Below are positions 8,395 through 17,878 of a DNA stretch of 64,000 nt, in pieces. The stretch is from Methanobacteriota archaeon (lineage in GTDB: Archaea > Halobacteriota > Methanomicrobia > Methanomicrobiales > Methanospirillaceae), in the NCBI GenBank assembly GCA_029547605.1, contig JAKPPB010000123.1:51043-115042 (forward strand), written 5' to 3'. The notes beneath the pieces are model-generated. The model did not search any database. It was not told the origin of the DNA and saw nothing but the letters and a program-made list of their open reading frames with translations. The first letter of the stretch is position 1. Every line of letters starts with the position of its first letter. The translations under genes were made by a program, and so were the position numbers.

Positions 8395-11157
8395 TCACCC
8401 TGCAACCCCCTTCCGAGATGCCGTATCCGGCGTGCTCCGAAGTCCGATGAGCTTGAAGATCTCCATCACCACGACGACACTTGCCGCGATGACGAGGCAG
8501 AGCAACCACTGGTCGAGTGTCACGGGTGCGAGGCTGAGAAGGTCCTGCATGAAGGGGATATTCAGGGAGATGATGTGCAGTCCCTGCATCAGGACTACCC
8601 CTATCACGAGGAATGCGTTGTTCCGAAGCGGCACGCGGAAGAGGGAGCGATACTCAGACCGGCAGTTGAAGACGTGGAAGTTCTCGAAGAGCACCATCAG
8701 CAGCAGGAGGAGGTTTCGCGCGATCGACTCCTCGACGCCGCTCCCAATCAGCCACCCGAAGAAGAGGAATGCAACCACTCCTATCGTCATCCCCGACAGC
8801 ATCGTCTCTTTTACCATCAGGCCGTTGAATATCCCCTCTTTCGGATCCCGGGGCTTTCTCCGCATGGTCCCCTCCTCCCCTGCCTCGAACGCAAGGGCGA
8901 CCCCCTGTATGCCGTTCGTGACAAGGTTCAGCCAGAGGAGCTGGACGGCAAGGAGCGGGAGGGGCAGCCCTGCAATGAGGGCAAGGATGAAGAGCACCAC
9001 CTCAGAGAGACCGGTCGAGATGAGGAGATATGTCACCTTCCGTATGTTATCATAGGCAAACCGTCCCTCCTCGACTCCGGCAACAATCGAGGTGAAGTTG
9101 TCGTCGGTTATGATCATCGAGGACGTGTCTTTTGCGACGTCTGTGCCGGATCCCATCGCCACCCCGATATTTGCGCGCCTGAGTGCAGGGGCATCGTTCA
9201 CCCCGTCCCCAGTAACCGCGACGAAATGCCCCCTCCTGACGAGGGTGTCGACGATCTCCATCTTCTGTACCGGGGTTACGCGTGCAAATACCCTCACCCT
9301 GTCGATCGCTTCCGCGAATGCCGGCAGGTTTGGATCTCCCATCGAGGCAAGGCGCTGCCCGGTCATCACCTCTTCAAAAGACTGTGCGATCCCAAGCTCA
9401 CGGGAAATGGCAAATGCAGTCCTCGGGTGATCGCCGGTGATCATGATCACATCGATTCCTGCCTGGTGGGCAAGCCTGACCGACTCCTTCACGTCCGGCC
9501 GAAGGGGATCGATAAACCCTGCAAGGCCCAGCAGGGTGAGCTTTGGCCTGACTTCGGAGAGTTCCGCGCTCTGCCCGGGTGGCTCGGATAACTCGCCTTC
9601 TGCCACTGCGAGCACCCGGTAGCCGTCCTCCATCATCCTGACCATGTGCTCCTCGACCGAGGCCGAATCGAGGGGAACTGCACCCGTGGGTGTGTTCATG
9701 GTGGTACAGAAAGGCAGGACCGCTTCCAGTGCACCTTTCACCGCGATCTTCACCGGCCCTTCCTGCGAAACACTGTCCTCACGGTAGTAGACAGCCGCAT
9801 ACATCCGTTCAGATTCGAATGGGACCGTCGCCACGGTCCGGATCGCGTTTTTGACCGCGTCGGGCTCAAGGCCCGCCTTGTAGCCCAGGGTGAGGAACGC
9901 CACGTCCATCGCGTCCCCATGGTGGACCCAGGTGCCGTCCTCGCGGTAGAGCGCCCCCTCGTTGCAGATGACCGCAGTCCTTGCAAGCCTCATCACTGCC
10001 TCAGAGAGCGGTCCCTGCAGGGGAACCCCTTCTGCGGTGATCCGTCCCTCTCCGGGGTCATACCCGACACCATCTGCCTCGGCATATGAACCCGGAGGGA
10101 TGAAGAGTACCCGGGCCGTCTGCTGGTTTACAGTCAGTGTCCCGGTCTTGTCAGTGGCAATTGTCGTGCAGCTCCCGAGGCTCTCAACTGCGGCAAGCTT
10201 CCTGACGATGACATTCCTTCGGGCCATCCTGGAGGCTGCAATGGAGAGGGCAACGGTGATGGCAACAGGCAACCCCTCGGGGATGGCTGACACTACGAGG
10301 GCAACGGCGAGGAAGAAGACTTCGATTGGCGGGATCCCCTGAGAAAGGGCAACGATCGCCATGACGATGCTTGCGGCGATGATGAGGACCCCCACCTTCT
10401 GCGAGAAGGCCTCCATGCGTATGATCAGCGGAGGTTTTGCTGACTCTGTCCCTGATACCGCCTCGGCGATCATGCCCACCTCGGTCCTGGTCGCGGTGGC
10501 CGTGACAATCCCGCATCCCCTGCCGGTGACCACGGTGCTGCCTGCGTACGCCATGTTGGACCGGTCACTCACGGGGACGTTCTCTTCACGGACCCCGACA
10601 GTTTTCTGCACCGCTACTGACTCTCCGGTAAGGAGAGACTCGTCGATCGCAAGGTTCGCTGCGTGGAGAAGTCGGAGATCTGCCGGGACCCGCATCCCTG
10701 ATTCGAGCTGCACGACATCCCCTATCACGAGTTCCTCTGCGGGAAGCGACTGCCATGTCCCTCCCCTCATGACGCGGGACATCACCTGGAGGAGGCTCTG
10801 GAGTTTCATTGCACTCTGCTCGGCCTTCCACTCCTGTGCAGTGCCGATGGCGGCATTGATGATCACGACCAGGAATATGAACCCTGCATCCTTGACATCC
10901 CCTATCAGGATCGAGATGATGCCGGCTGCAAGGAGGATGTAAATGAGCGGGCTCTTGAACTGGTGGAGCACGATTTCAACGATTCCCGGTGCTTTCCGGG
11001 AAGGAAGAGAGTTTTTCCCATACTGCACAAGCCGCCTGGCGGCTTCCTCCCGCGAGAGCCCGCCTTCATCAGACCTGAGTGTCTCGTATACCTGCTCGAT
11101 GGGGAGAGCATGCCAGGGGGGGGCAGGGTGTTCAACGTGATTATATTCCTTTTTCAT
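8395..11157 (-). CDS. P-type cation-transporting ATPase (PMR1/SERCA-like type II)
   Basis: The 920-residue pump contains an N-terminal cation ATPase domain (EQVYETLRSDEGGLSREEA), LTGES, helix-4 motif PEGLP, DKTGTLT with Asp336, the TGDHPRTA nucleotide region, and TGDGVNDAPALR. Ten membrane helices are expected, and the C-terminal helices are intact (MEIFKLIGLR end). Helix 6 reads LLWLNLVTNGIQGVALAFE. Ca2+ pumps usually have Asp where the second Asn stands (NLVTDG), so specificity may differ (Ca2+, Mn2+, Na+ or other). It is a single gene, about 95 bp upstream of the NSS transporter on the same strand, and possibly co-transcribed with it. Confidence 0.94.
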   Translation of the reverse strand: MKKEYNHVEHPAPPWHALPIEQVYETLRSDEGGLSREEAARRLVQYGKNSLPSRKAPGIVEIVLHQFKSPLIYILLAAGIISILIGDVKDAGFIFLVVIINAAIGTAQEWKAEQSAMKLQSLLQVMSRVMRGGTWQSLPAEELVIGDVVQLESGMRVPADLRLLHAANLAIDESLLTGESVAVQKTVGVREENVPVSDRSNMAYAGSTVVTGRGCGIVTATATRTEVGMIAEAVSGTESAKPPLIIRMEAFSQKVGVLIIAASIVMAIVALSQGIPPIEVFFLAVALVVSAIPEGLPVAITVALSIAASRMARRNVIVRKLAAVESLGSCTTIATDKTGTLTVNQQTARVLFIPPGSYAEADGVGYDPGEGRITAEGVPLQGPLSEAVMRLARTAVICNEGALYREDGTWVHHGDAMDVAFLTLGYKAGLEPDAVKNAIRTVATVPFESERMYAAVYYREDSVSQEGPVKIAVKGALEAVLPFCTTMNTPTGAVPLDSASVEEHMVRMMEDGYRVLAVAEGELSEPPGQSAELSEVRPKLTLLGLAGFIDPLRPDVKESVRLAHQAGIDVIMITGDHPRTAFAISRELGIAQSFEEVMTGQRLASMGDPNLPAFAEAIDRVRVFARVTPVQKMEIVDTLVRRGHFVAVTGDGVNDAPALRRANIGVAMGSGTDVAKDTSSMIITDDNFTSIVAGVEEGRFAYDNIRKVTYLLISTGLSEVVLFILALIAGLPLPLLAVQLLWLNLVTNGIQGVALAFEAGEEGTMRRKPRDPKEGIFNGLMVKETMLSGMTIGVVAFLFFGWLIGSGVEESIARNLLLLLMVLFENFHVFNCRSEYRSLFRVPLRNNAFLVIGVVLMQGLHIISLNIPFMQDLLSLAPVTLDQWLLCLVIAASVVVVMEIFKLIGLRSTPDTASRKGVAG

Positions 11158-11264
11158 GTTCCATACCTCCTCTATCGGGATCTTCTGTTCTCATCAGCTA
11201 TCTCCGGCCCTGGGGCAAAGCCGCTCTGGAATGAAGAATCGCTGCCTCCGGCGGGCAGGCCGAT

Positions 11265-11741
11265 TTATTTTCTTTTCTTTTCGATGATCATCTCGCAGAA
11301 CGAGTCACCCTTACACCGGGCACGCGAGACTCTGATGGTATATTCGGGATTCAGGGCGGATATTGCGCTCTTCACGTAGGTAGTGCAGACTCTGTTCACG
11401 TGGGATGGATCCCTCTTCTTCTCCTCTTCATGGCGAAACATTGCGCACTCTGAGAGCCGAATCACCGACTCCTCGTGGAATCCCTCGATGAACGGGGTCT
11501 CAAAGGTAGGCCCAAAGAGGATCACAGATATTGCCCCGAGTGTCTGGACGAGGCCCTTTGCATCCTCCCTCGGCATCTGGTACCGATCGGCGATCCCGCG
11601 TATTTCTTCCCCCAGTTCATCCATAAGATACGCGGGATTGGCAGTACACTGTTTCGGATCCGCGGCCATCACCAGGTGAGTGAGTGCCTGGGTGGCGATC
11701 GCCCACCTGGTGGGCATGGGGATGTCCTTGACACGAACCAT
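11265..11741 (-). CDS. ATC-hydrolase/V4R-like small protein
   Basis: A soluble 158-residue protein. The C-terminal half has conserved-looking features of the L-2-amino-thiazoline-4-carboxylic-acid-hydrolase-like/4VR group: ECAMFRHEEE, a helix with VCTTYVKSAISALNPEY, and the terminal RARCKGDSFCEMII, in which paired cysteines flank GD. In methanogens these domains occur as stand-alone ligand- or redox-sensing proteins. The start ATG at 11739-11741 follows GAGGAAGAG on the minus strand, and a TATA-like GATTTATTGG lies about 31 bp upstream. Family assignment rests on a few motifs; the function is unknown. Confidence 0.55.
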   Translation of the reverse strand: MVRVKDIPMPTRWAIATQALTHLVMAADPKQCTANPAYLMDELGEEIRGIADRYQMPREDAKGLVQTLGAISVILFGPTFETPFIEGFHEESVIRLSECAMFRHEEEKKRDPSHVNRVCTTYVKSAISALNPEYTIRVSRARCKGDSFCEMIIEKKRK

Positions 11742-12063
11742 CGTCTCTTCCTCTCCTCTTCTTTTCCAATAAATCAGTATTCTGCTCGCATCAGGGATAT
11801 GATCCAGCGGATATAAAGCACTTTTCCGGTGACGTGTTCACACCGGGGATACATTTCCGCACCAGCACAATGCCCCACCAGATTATCCTGTTCCTGAAGC
11901 AGGGAGGTGCGATCAGGTTCGGCGGCTCTCACTTGACCAAAAAAGGAGACTGCAGGGAGTGCATGCTTTTTGTGGGATCCACACGGTAAGTACATCACCA
12001 GATGGGGATGCATTCATGGAACCAACCCCTCCCTTGAGAATCCCCCTGCATTGAGGCCAGAGC
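11742..12063. other. Intergenic region between divergent genes
   Basis: I recognise no gene here. A 12-codon frame (12016-12054) ends 9 bp before the antiporter ATG, but it has no clear TATA box and may be chance. The minus-strand TATA-like element at 11768-11777 serves the gene at 11265-11741. Confidence 0.4.
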
Positions 12064-14043
12064 ATGGAACTTGCGATACTCTACGATATCCTGATCATCT
12101 TCGGCCTCTCCCTTCTCGTAGGCCTCCTTTTCAGCCGTATCCGTATCCCCCCCATGATTGGGTACATCGTTGCGGGGGCTATTGCCGGGCCCTCGGTCCT
12201 CTCACTGATCCGCAGTCCTGCCCAGGTGGACGTCCTCGCAGAGATAGGGATCATCCTCCTTCTCTTCTCGATCGGCCTTGAGTTCTCGTTCCGCCAGCTC
12301 TGGGAGATCAAAGGCCTCGTCCTGAAGGGCGGATCGATCCAGGTACTCCTTGCAACCGCCTTCACCATAGCCATTGCATTCATTATCGGGCGGCCCTGGA
12401 ACGAGGCAGTCCTTCTCGGGTTTGTCGTCTCCCTCTCAAGCACTGCGGTAGTGCTCAAGGTCCTCCATGATCGCGGAGAGCTGGACAGTCCGCACGGCAG
12501 GCTCTCGCTCGGCATCCTGATCTTCCAGGACCTTGTCGCAATCCCTATGATGATGGCAGTGCCATTCCTCGCGGAGGTGGGCGCTGGGTTTACCGAACCA
12601 CTGTATTTCGTGCTCCTCAAGGATCTCCTCCTCGTCATCATCCTCATCGCGGCAGCAAAATGGGTCATGCCCTGGCTCCTCTTTCAGATCGCACGCACCA
12701 GGAGCAGCGAACTCTTCCTCCTCTTCGTGGTCTCGGTCTGCTTCGGCGTGGCATGGCTTGCCTCCTTTGCCGGGCTCTCCCTTGCGATGGGCGCTCTCCT
12801 TGCCGGGCTCCTCATCTCTGAATCCGAGTTCAGCCACCAGGCCATAGGGAGGATCGTGCCGTTCCGGGACATCTTCACTGCGTTCTTCTTTGTCTCGATA
12901 GGCATGCTCCTTGACGTGGGGTTCTTTTTTGACCACGTGGGACTCGTACTCGTCTTCCTGGCCATCATCCTCCTCCTCAAGTTCCTGACATCAGCCGCGG
13001 CACCGGTCATCCTCGGGTACCAGATGAGGACCATTATCCTTGCAGGGATCGCCCTCGCCCAGATCGGGGAATTCTCTTTCATCATCACCAAGAGCGCACT
13101 TGACTTTGGGATCCTCTCCCATGAGGTATACCAGGTCTTTTTGATCGTCGCGCTCTCGACCATGGCCCTCACCCCCTTCCTCATCGCAAGCGGGCCTTCC
13201 TTTGCAGGGTTCATCTGCTCTCACTCCCTCTTCATGCGGCTCTTTCCGGCCCGGTGCCAGTGGGTTGCACGGGAGGAGCGCGTGGTCCGCTCCGGGCACC
13301 TGGTGATCATAGGATATGGGGTGAACGGCAAGAACCTCGCGCGGGCAGCAAAGATCGGGGGGATCGAGTATGCGATCATTGACATGAACCCCGACTCCAT
13401 CCGCCAGGCAAGAAATGAGGGGGAACCGATCATCTACGGCGACGCGACAACCGAGGGGGTGCTCGAACATGCAGGGATAGAGAACGCCCGTATCGCGGTG
13501 GTCGCCATCAATGACCCGGTGGCTACCAGGCGGATCGTCGGCCTCTGCCGGCAGAAGAACCCAGGGATCTTCCTCGTTGCCCGAACCCGCTACCTCATCG
13601 AGGTCCCCGTGCTCCGGGAGATCGGTGCAGACGAGGTCATCCCTGAGGAGTTCGAGACTTCCATTGAGATTTTTACCAGGGTATTGCAGGCATACGGCAT
13701 CCCTTCACATTCGATAGAGCGCCTGGTCCGGGATATCCGTGCGGACAGTTACCAGGCGCTCCGCAGCACGGTTGCCCCCCCATCCGAAGGGTCGCTTGAT
13801 ATCCCAGGCATGGACGTGAGGGAAGTGACTGTCGAGGAGGGGTCACCTATTGCGGGAAAGACGCTCGGCGAGATCCTCCTGAAGAAGAAGTACGGTGTTA
13901 CGGTGCTTGCAGTACGGCGGAACGGCGCCCTCATCCCCCACCCCGACGGAACCTGTGCAATCAGGGCAGGAGATATCACGATCCTCACCGGCACCATTGA
14001 GAAGATCGAGGAGTCACTCCCCCTTTTTTCCGCACAGGGCTGA
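12064..14043 (+). CDS. Kef-type (CPA2) K+/H+ antiporter with RCK domains
   Basis: The 659-residue protein has a CPA2 membrane domain of about 12-13 helices (residues 1-385). This includes the LFSRIRIPPMIGYIVAGAIA entry and the FQDLVAIPMM helix, whose Gln-Asp pair is typical of Kef systems. A TrkA-N domain follows (about 412-530) with nucleotide motif GYGVNGKNLA and acidic IDMNPD, then a TrkA-C domain (about 570-655, ending LTGTIEKIEE). Such proteins move K+ out against H+ under control of bound nucleotide. It is paralogous to the gene at 15381-17390. A poly-T tract at 14121-14129 probably ends the transcript. Confidence 0.92.
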   Translation: MELAILYDILIIFGLSLLVGLLFSRIRIPPMIGYIVAGAIAGPSVLSLIRSPAQVDVLAEIGIILLLFSIGLEFSFRQLWEIKGLVLKGGSIQVLLATAFTIAIAFIIGRPWNEAVLLGFVVSLSSTAVVLKVLHDRGELDSPHGRLSLGILIFQDLVAIPMMMAVPFLAEVGAGFTEPLYFVLLKDLLLVIILIAAAKWVMPWLLFQIARTRSSELFLLFVVSVCFGVAWLASFAGLSLAMGALLAGLLISESEFSHQAIGRIVPFRDIFTAFFFVSIGMLLDVGFFFDHVGLVLVFLAIILLLKFLTSAAAPVILGYQMRTIILAGIALAQIGEFSFIITKSALDFGILSHEVYQVFLIVALSTMALTPFLIASGPSFAGFICSHSLFMRLFPARCQWVAREERVVRSGHLVIIGYGVNGKNLARAAKIGGIEYAIIDMNPDSIRQARNEGEPIIYGDATTEGVLEHAGIENARIAVVAINDPVATRRIVGLCRQKNPGIFLVARTRYLIEVPVLREIGADEVIPEEFETSIEIFTRVLQAYGIPSHSIERLVRDIRADSYQALRSTVAPPSEGSLDIPGMDVREVTVEEGSPIAGKTLGEILLKKKYGVTVLAVRRNGALIPHPDGTCAIRAGDITILTGTIEKIEESLPLFSAQG

Positions 14044-14120
14044 AGAGATTGCCGCGGGAATCCCCTGCACCCAGAGAATGCCCGGTCCCACGACTTTTCC
14101 CTGCAGGACTCGAGGAAGTG

Positions 14121-14129
14121 TTTTTTTTT
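14121..14129 (+). terminator. Oligo-T transcription terminator
   Basis: A run of nine T lies 78 bp after the antiporter stop and 24 bp before the next start. This is typical of intrinsic archaeal termination, which relies on U-tracts. Confidence 0.5.
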
Positions 14130-14152
14130 AGCAGCACTCCCAATAGATCTGC

Positions 14153-15346
14153 ATGGAAGGCATCATTGCCACCCCCGAGTTCCAGGTGAGTCTCCTCCTC
14201 TTCGCTGCGCTCGGGGGGTACCTGCTGGCGTCCCGCATCAACCAGTCCGCCGTGGTGGGAATCATCCTTGTCGGGCTCCTCATCGGTCCAAGTGTCCTCG
14301 GCCTGGTCTCCTATAATGAATTTGTCCGGGGCCTGGCACATCTCGGGGCGGTGGTCCTCCTTTTTGTCATCGGGTTTGAGTTCAAGCTCAAGGATATCCT
14401 CAAACCTTCTTATGCCCTGATAGCACTCGTGGGGGTGATCGTCCCCTGGATAGGGGGATTCGCCACGGCAATGTGGGCAGGGATGGACTTCCCGAGCGGG
14501 CTCTTCATCGGGACAGCCCTCACCGCGACGAGTATCGCCATCACCGCAAATGTTCTCCAGGAGCTGAACAAGCTCCAGACAGGCCCTGCACGGGCGATCA
14601 TCGGCGCAGCGGTGATCGACGACGTGCTCAGCCTGGTCGCACTCGCCATCACCGGTGACGTGGTCGCAGGTGCATTCTCCCCGGAAGTGATATTCTTCAT
14701 ACTTCTGAAGGTTGCGATCTTCCTGGTCGCCGCAGGGGCATTCGGGATCTTCATTGTCAGCAGGTTCCTGGTCCGCCTGGACCAGACTTCTTTCGTGGCG
14801 AAGTATCCGGAGTTCATCTTCATTTTCGCCATGATGTTCGCGTTTCTCTACGCCATGATTGCCGAGCTTGTAGGGCTCTCTGCAATCGTGGGGGCGTTTA
14901 TCGCGGGCATCTCGTTCGAGCGCCTCTCGCTTCGCAAGAGCCTTGACGTGAAGGAGGGGGCCGAGTACCTCAAAATAATCTTTGCCGCCATTTTCTTCGT
15001 CTCACTCGGGGTGGTGGCAGACATCAAGGCGATCACGCCGGAGATCGTTCCATTCCTCGTGGTGCTGACGGTGGTTGCGATTGCGACCAAGGTCGTGGGC
15101 TGTGCCGTTCCTGCACGAATAGCGGGAATGTGCACGAAGGACTCACTTATCATCGGTTTTGGCATGGCCCCGCGGGGGGAGGTTGCCATGATCGTGGCCC
15201 TCATCGGGCTCGAGCAGGGATATATCGGCCAGGAAGTGTTCGTGATCATCATTCTCATGAGCCTGATCACCACCCTTATCACTCCTATCGTGTATCGGAA
15301 CTGGTTTTACAAGGAAGAGTACTGCGAACCTGCTCCTGAAATATAA
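14153..15346 (+). CDS. CPA2 Na+/H+ antiporter (NapA-type)
   Basis: The 397-residue membrane protein has about 12-13 helices and no nucleotide-binding tail. The transport-site helix reads IIGAAVIDDVLSLVAL. The Asp-Asp pair marks electrogenic CPA2 Na+/H+ antiporters such as NapA and distinguishes it from the Gln-Asp Kef neighbours. The discontinuous helix region TALTATSIAITANVL and the late GMAPRGEVAMIVA also fit. It would expel Na+ in exchange for H+. It lies between two Kef-type genes, on the same strand as the first, and ends 34 bp before the convergent end of the second. Confidence 0.9.
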   Translation: MEGIIATPEFQVSLLLFAALGGYLLASRINQSAVVGIILVGLLIGPSVLGLVSYNEFVRGLAHLGAVVLLFVIGFEFKLKDILKPSYALIALVGVIVPWIGGFATAMWAGMDFPSGLFIGTALTATSIAITANVLQELNKLQTGPARAIIGAAVIDDVLSLVALAITGDVVAGAFSPEVIFFILLKVAIFLVAAGAFGIFIVSRFLVRLDQTSFVAKYPEFIFIFAMMFAFLYAMIAELVGLSAIVGAFIAGISFERLSLRKSLDVKEGAEYLKIIFAAIFFVSLGVVADIKAITPEIVPFLVVLTVVAIATKVVGCAVPARIAGMCTKDSLIIGFGMAPRGEVAMIVALIGLEQGYIGQEVFVIIILMSLITTLITPIVYRNWFYKEEYCEPAPEI

Positions 15347-15380
15347 CAATCCCCTTTTTCTCCTGCAGGCTCACCTTTGA

Positions 15381-17390
15381 TCATGTGCCGTTTGCTCCGG
15401 CACCCTCCGCCTCGACCACCTCTGCAAATAACGTTAATTGTTCGGGTTTTCCAATCACCACAAGACGGTCTCCTGCCTGTACCCTGAACTCCCCGTCAGG
15501 GTTGGTGATGATCTCCTCCCCCCTCTCGACCGCGAGAACCGAGACTCCATAGTCGTTGCGTACTTTGAGTTCTTTGAGATCCTTTCCGTTCACCCGTGAC
15601 GCGGAGACCACCTCCATCGTCTGCACCTCAACCTGCGGGATGCGGATCGCAATCTCTGAGAGTACGCCCTGGACAGGTGGAGGCTGCCGGAATAATTTGT
15701 ACATGTCACTTCGTATCTGTGAGGTGACCCGGTCTATCGCCATGCGGGGGGCGAGGTACTTCCTCATCACCCTGGCGATAAGTTCGATCGACGTCTCGAA
15801 CTCGTCCACGATCACCTCATCGGCGCCTATCTCTCGGAGCTGGTCGATATCGCGGAGGAACCGTGTCCTGATAAGGATATGAATCGAGGGGTTCGTCTTC
15901 CTTGCAGTAGCGGTTATGGTCCTGCTGGAAAAGGGATCATTCGTAACAATGGCAAGGATCCTCGCGTGCTCAATCCCCGCATGGTGCAGTATTGAGGGGT
16001 TTGCCGCGTCGCCAAAGAAGATTGGCTGACCTTTTTTTCTCTCATCGGCCACCGTGTCGGGATTCATGTCGATGATGATATACGGGATACCCTCCATCTC
16101 TGCAATCTGTGCAAGATTCCTGCCGTTGGGTCCATATCCTACGATGATCAGGTGGTCGCGAAGAGAGTGTGAGGAGATGCCAGGTTGAGGTTCCGAGCCA
16201 ACCCTGATACTCTTTGGAAGAGGGAGCGCACAGACCCTGTCGGATATCCTCGGACCCGCAGAGATGAGGAACGGGGAGATGGCCATGGTCCACACCGCAA
16301 CCGTGAGGAAGACCTGGGTCGAGGACTCGGAGAGGAACGAGAACTCCATCCCTGCGAGGATGAGGACGAACGAGAACTCACCTATATTTGCGAGTGCGAG
16401 CCCTGCGAGGACTGAAGTCCGGAGTGACTGGCGTAATGCAAGCGATGAGAGTGCGGCAATTGTGGCCTTGAGCGTGATCGCACCCGCGATCAGGCCCAGG
16501 ATCAGGAGGGGAGTGGTGAGGAGGATATGCGCATTCAGGAGCATCCCGATCGAGATGAAGAAGAAGCTGGTGAAGATGTCCCGGAACGGCATGATGCTTG
16601 CAAATGCCTGGTGGAAGTAGGGCGTCTCCGCGAGCAGCAGCCCGGCCAGGAACGCCCCGAGGGCAAGCGAGAGACCGATACTCGACGTGATCCACGTGAT
16701 GGCAAGGCAGACGAAGAGGATGGTCAGCAGAAAGAGCTCCTGGCTACGTGTCCTCGTGATGGTATCCATCAGGCGGGGGAGGAGGTAGAAGAGGAGGACG
16801 AGGACCAGGACAAGGGCTGCGACCAGCGCGATCTCAAGGCTGAACGCGTATTTACCAGGGTGCATCTCCTGCCCCGACAAGACCGGCAGGACGAGGATCA
16901 TCGGCACACTCATCAGGTCCTGGAAGAGGGATATGCCAAGCGTCGTCCGGCTGTGGGGGCTGTCAAGCTCGCCCCGGTCCTGGAAGACCCGCAGGGTGAT
17001 GGTGGTACTGGTATGGCAGATCAGGAAACCCAGGAACACGGATGTAGGCAGGGGGAAGCCAAGCCCATATGCAAACGCCGCTGCGGCGATGACCGTGAGT
17101 CCCACCTGGAGGGCTCCTCCAAGCAGGACTGTCTTCTTCATATGGTAAAGGGTCCGGAACGAAAACTGCATCCCGATAGAGAAGAGAAGAAAGATCACGC
17201 CGATCTCGGAGAGGAACCTGATTACCTCCTCGTCCTCGATCAGCCCAAGCCCGTATGGGCCGGCGAGCATCCCCGCGAGGATGAAGCCCACGATCCCGGG
17301 GACCCTGAATTTGTTGCCGAGGAAGAGGACGAGTGTGGAGAGGCCAATTACGATGAGGATATCGAACAGGAAAACGTCGACCTCTATCAT
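15381..17390 (-). CDS. Kef-type (CPA2) antiporter with RCK domains
   Basis: The 669-residue protein has the same architecture as the gene at 12064-14043: a CPA2 membrane domain (about 1-385, with SLFQDLMSVPMI), TrkA-N (about 413-530; GYGPNGRNLA, IDMNPD) and TrkA-C (about 575-660). The two differ widely in sequence outside the motifs, so they look like old paralogues, perhaps tuned to different conditions. Members export K+ or Na+ coupled to H+ and are gated by nucleotides or nucleotide conjugates. It is convergent with the NapA-type gene, with 34 bp between the stops. Confidence 0.92.
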   Translation of the reverse strand: MIEVDVFLFDILIVIGLSTLVLFLGNKFRVPGIVGFILAGMLAGPYGLGLIEDEEVIRFLSEIGVIFLLFSIGMQFSFRTLYHMKKTVLLGGALQVGLTVIAAAAFAYGLGFPLPTSVFLGFLICHTSTTITLRVFQDRGELDSPHSRTTLGISLFQDLMSVPMILVLPVLSGQEMHPGKYAFSLEIALVAALVLVLVLLFYLLPRLMDTITRTRSQELFLLTILFVCLAITWITSSIGLSLALGAFLAGLLLAETPYFHQAFASIMPFRDIFTSFFFISIGMLLNAHILLTTPLLILGLIAGAITLKATIAALSSLALRQSLRTSVLAGLALANIGEFSFVLILAGMEFSFLSESSTQVFLTVAVWTMAISPFLISAGPRISDRVCALPLPKSIRVGSEPQPGISSHSLRDHLIIVGYGPNGRNLAQIAEMEGIPYIIIDMNPDTVADERKKGQPIFFGDAANPSILHHAGIEHARILAIVTNDPFSSRTITATARKTNPSIHILIRTRFLRDIDQLREIGADEVIVDEFETSIELIARVMRKYLAPRMAIDRVTSQIRSDMYKLFRQPPPVQGVLSEIAIRIPQVEVQTMEVVSASRVNGKDLKELKVRNDYGVSVLAVERGEEIITNPDGEFRVQAGDRLVVIGKPEQLTLFAEVVEAEGAGANGT

Positions 17391-17878
17391 GGTATCAGTA
17401 CCAGCTCTCCTATTCTATTGAGACGAGGGGGTTCATCAGCCTGCCTGAGAGATGAAATTCTGAAAGAGACCGCCCGCACCCTTTCCCAGTCCCGGGAGAA
17501 ATACTGCCGATCGAAGTGATTTCACAGGATGGTTGTCTCCTCCATCGGCTGGGTCACCTTCCTTATCAGGAAGGCCCTGCGGCAGCCCTTGCTGCTCTCG
17601 TTGATCCCCCGGTACGGAACTTTCGCCGGCATCTTCAAGGGCATGTCATCTTTCGAAGGCCTCCACCTCCTGCCTTTCCATATCCTGTGCGGGTCCCCTC
17701 CAGAAGCCAAAGAAGACGTCTGCCAAGGTTGCGTGCGACTTCAGTGACCCGGGAGGCTGCAGGGTGTTTCCTCCCGTTGCCGCGTGCGGGGAGTCTTATA
17801 TCATCGGGGAATCCATGTGGTGTGAGTGAGATTATGAAGAAATCCCGCTGCCTTTTATGCATTTCATCATGACCTTCC
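17391..17878. other. Mostly non-coding region with one doubtful small ORF
   Basis: Upstream of the Kef-type gene there is little coding signal except the minus-strand frame at 17522-17710. I see no RNA gene or repeat. Confidence 0.4.
17522..17710 (-). CDS. Doubtful small basic protein (62 aa)
   Basis: The frame encodes a lysine- and arginine-rich peptide. Its last 40 codons show codon use like that of nearby real genes and end VTQPMEETTIL. A second possible start is the Met at residue 22 (MPLKMPAKVPYRGINESS). There is no recognised domain, no clear ribosome site and no conserved neighbour. It could be the C-terminal remnant of a decayed gene, as the next locus upstream on this strand is a pseudogene. 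Confidence 0.22.
   Translation of the reverse strand: MASGGDPHRIWKGRRWRPSKDDMPLKMPAKVPYRGINESSKGCRRAFLIRKVTQPMEETTIL

Noticed and set aside
8335..9591. A 418-codon plus-strand frame
   Set aside because: It is antisense to the PMR1-like ATPase, has no motif, and its charge-rich composition is typical of a shadow of a GC-rich gene.
16527..17519. A 330-codon plus-strand frame
   Set aside because: It lies opposite the Kef-type antiporter membrane region and is rich in Glu, Asp and Arg, a common shadow pattern.
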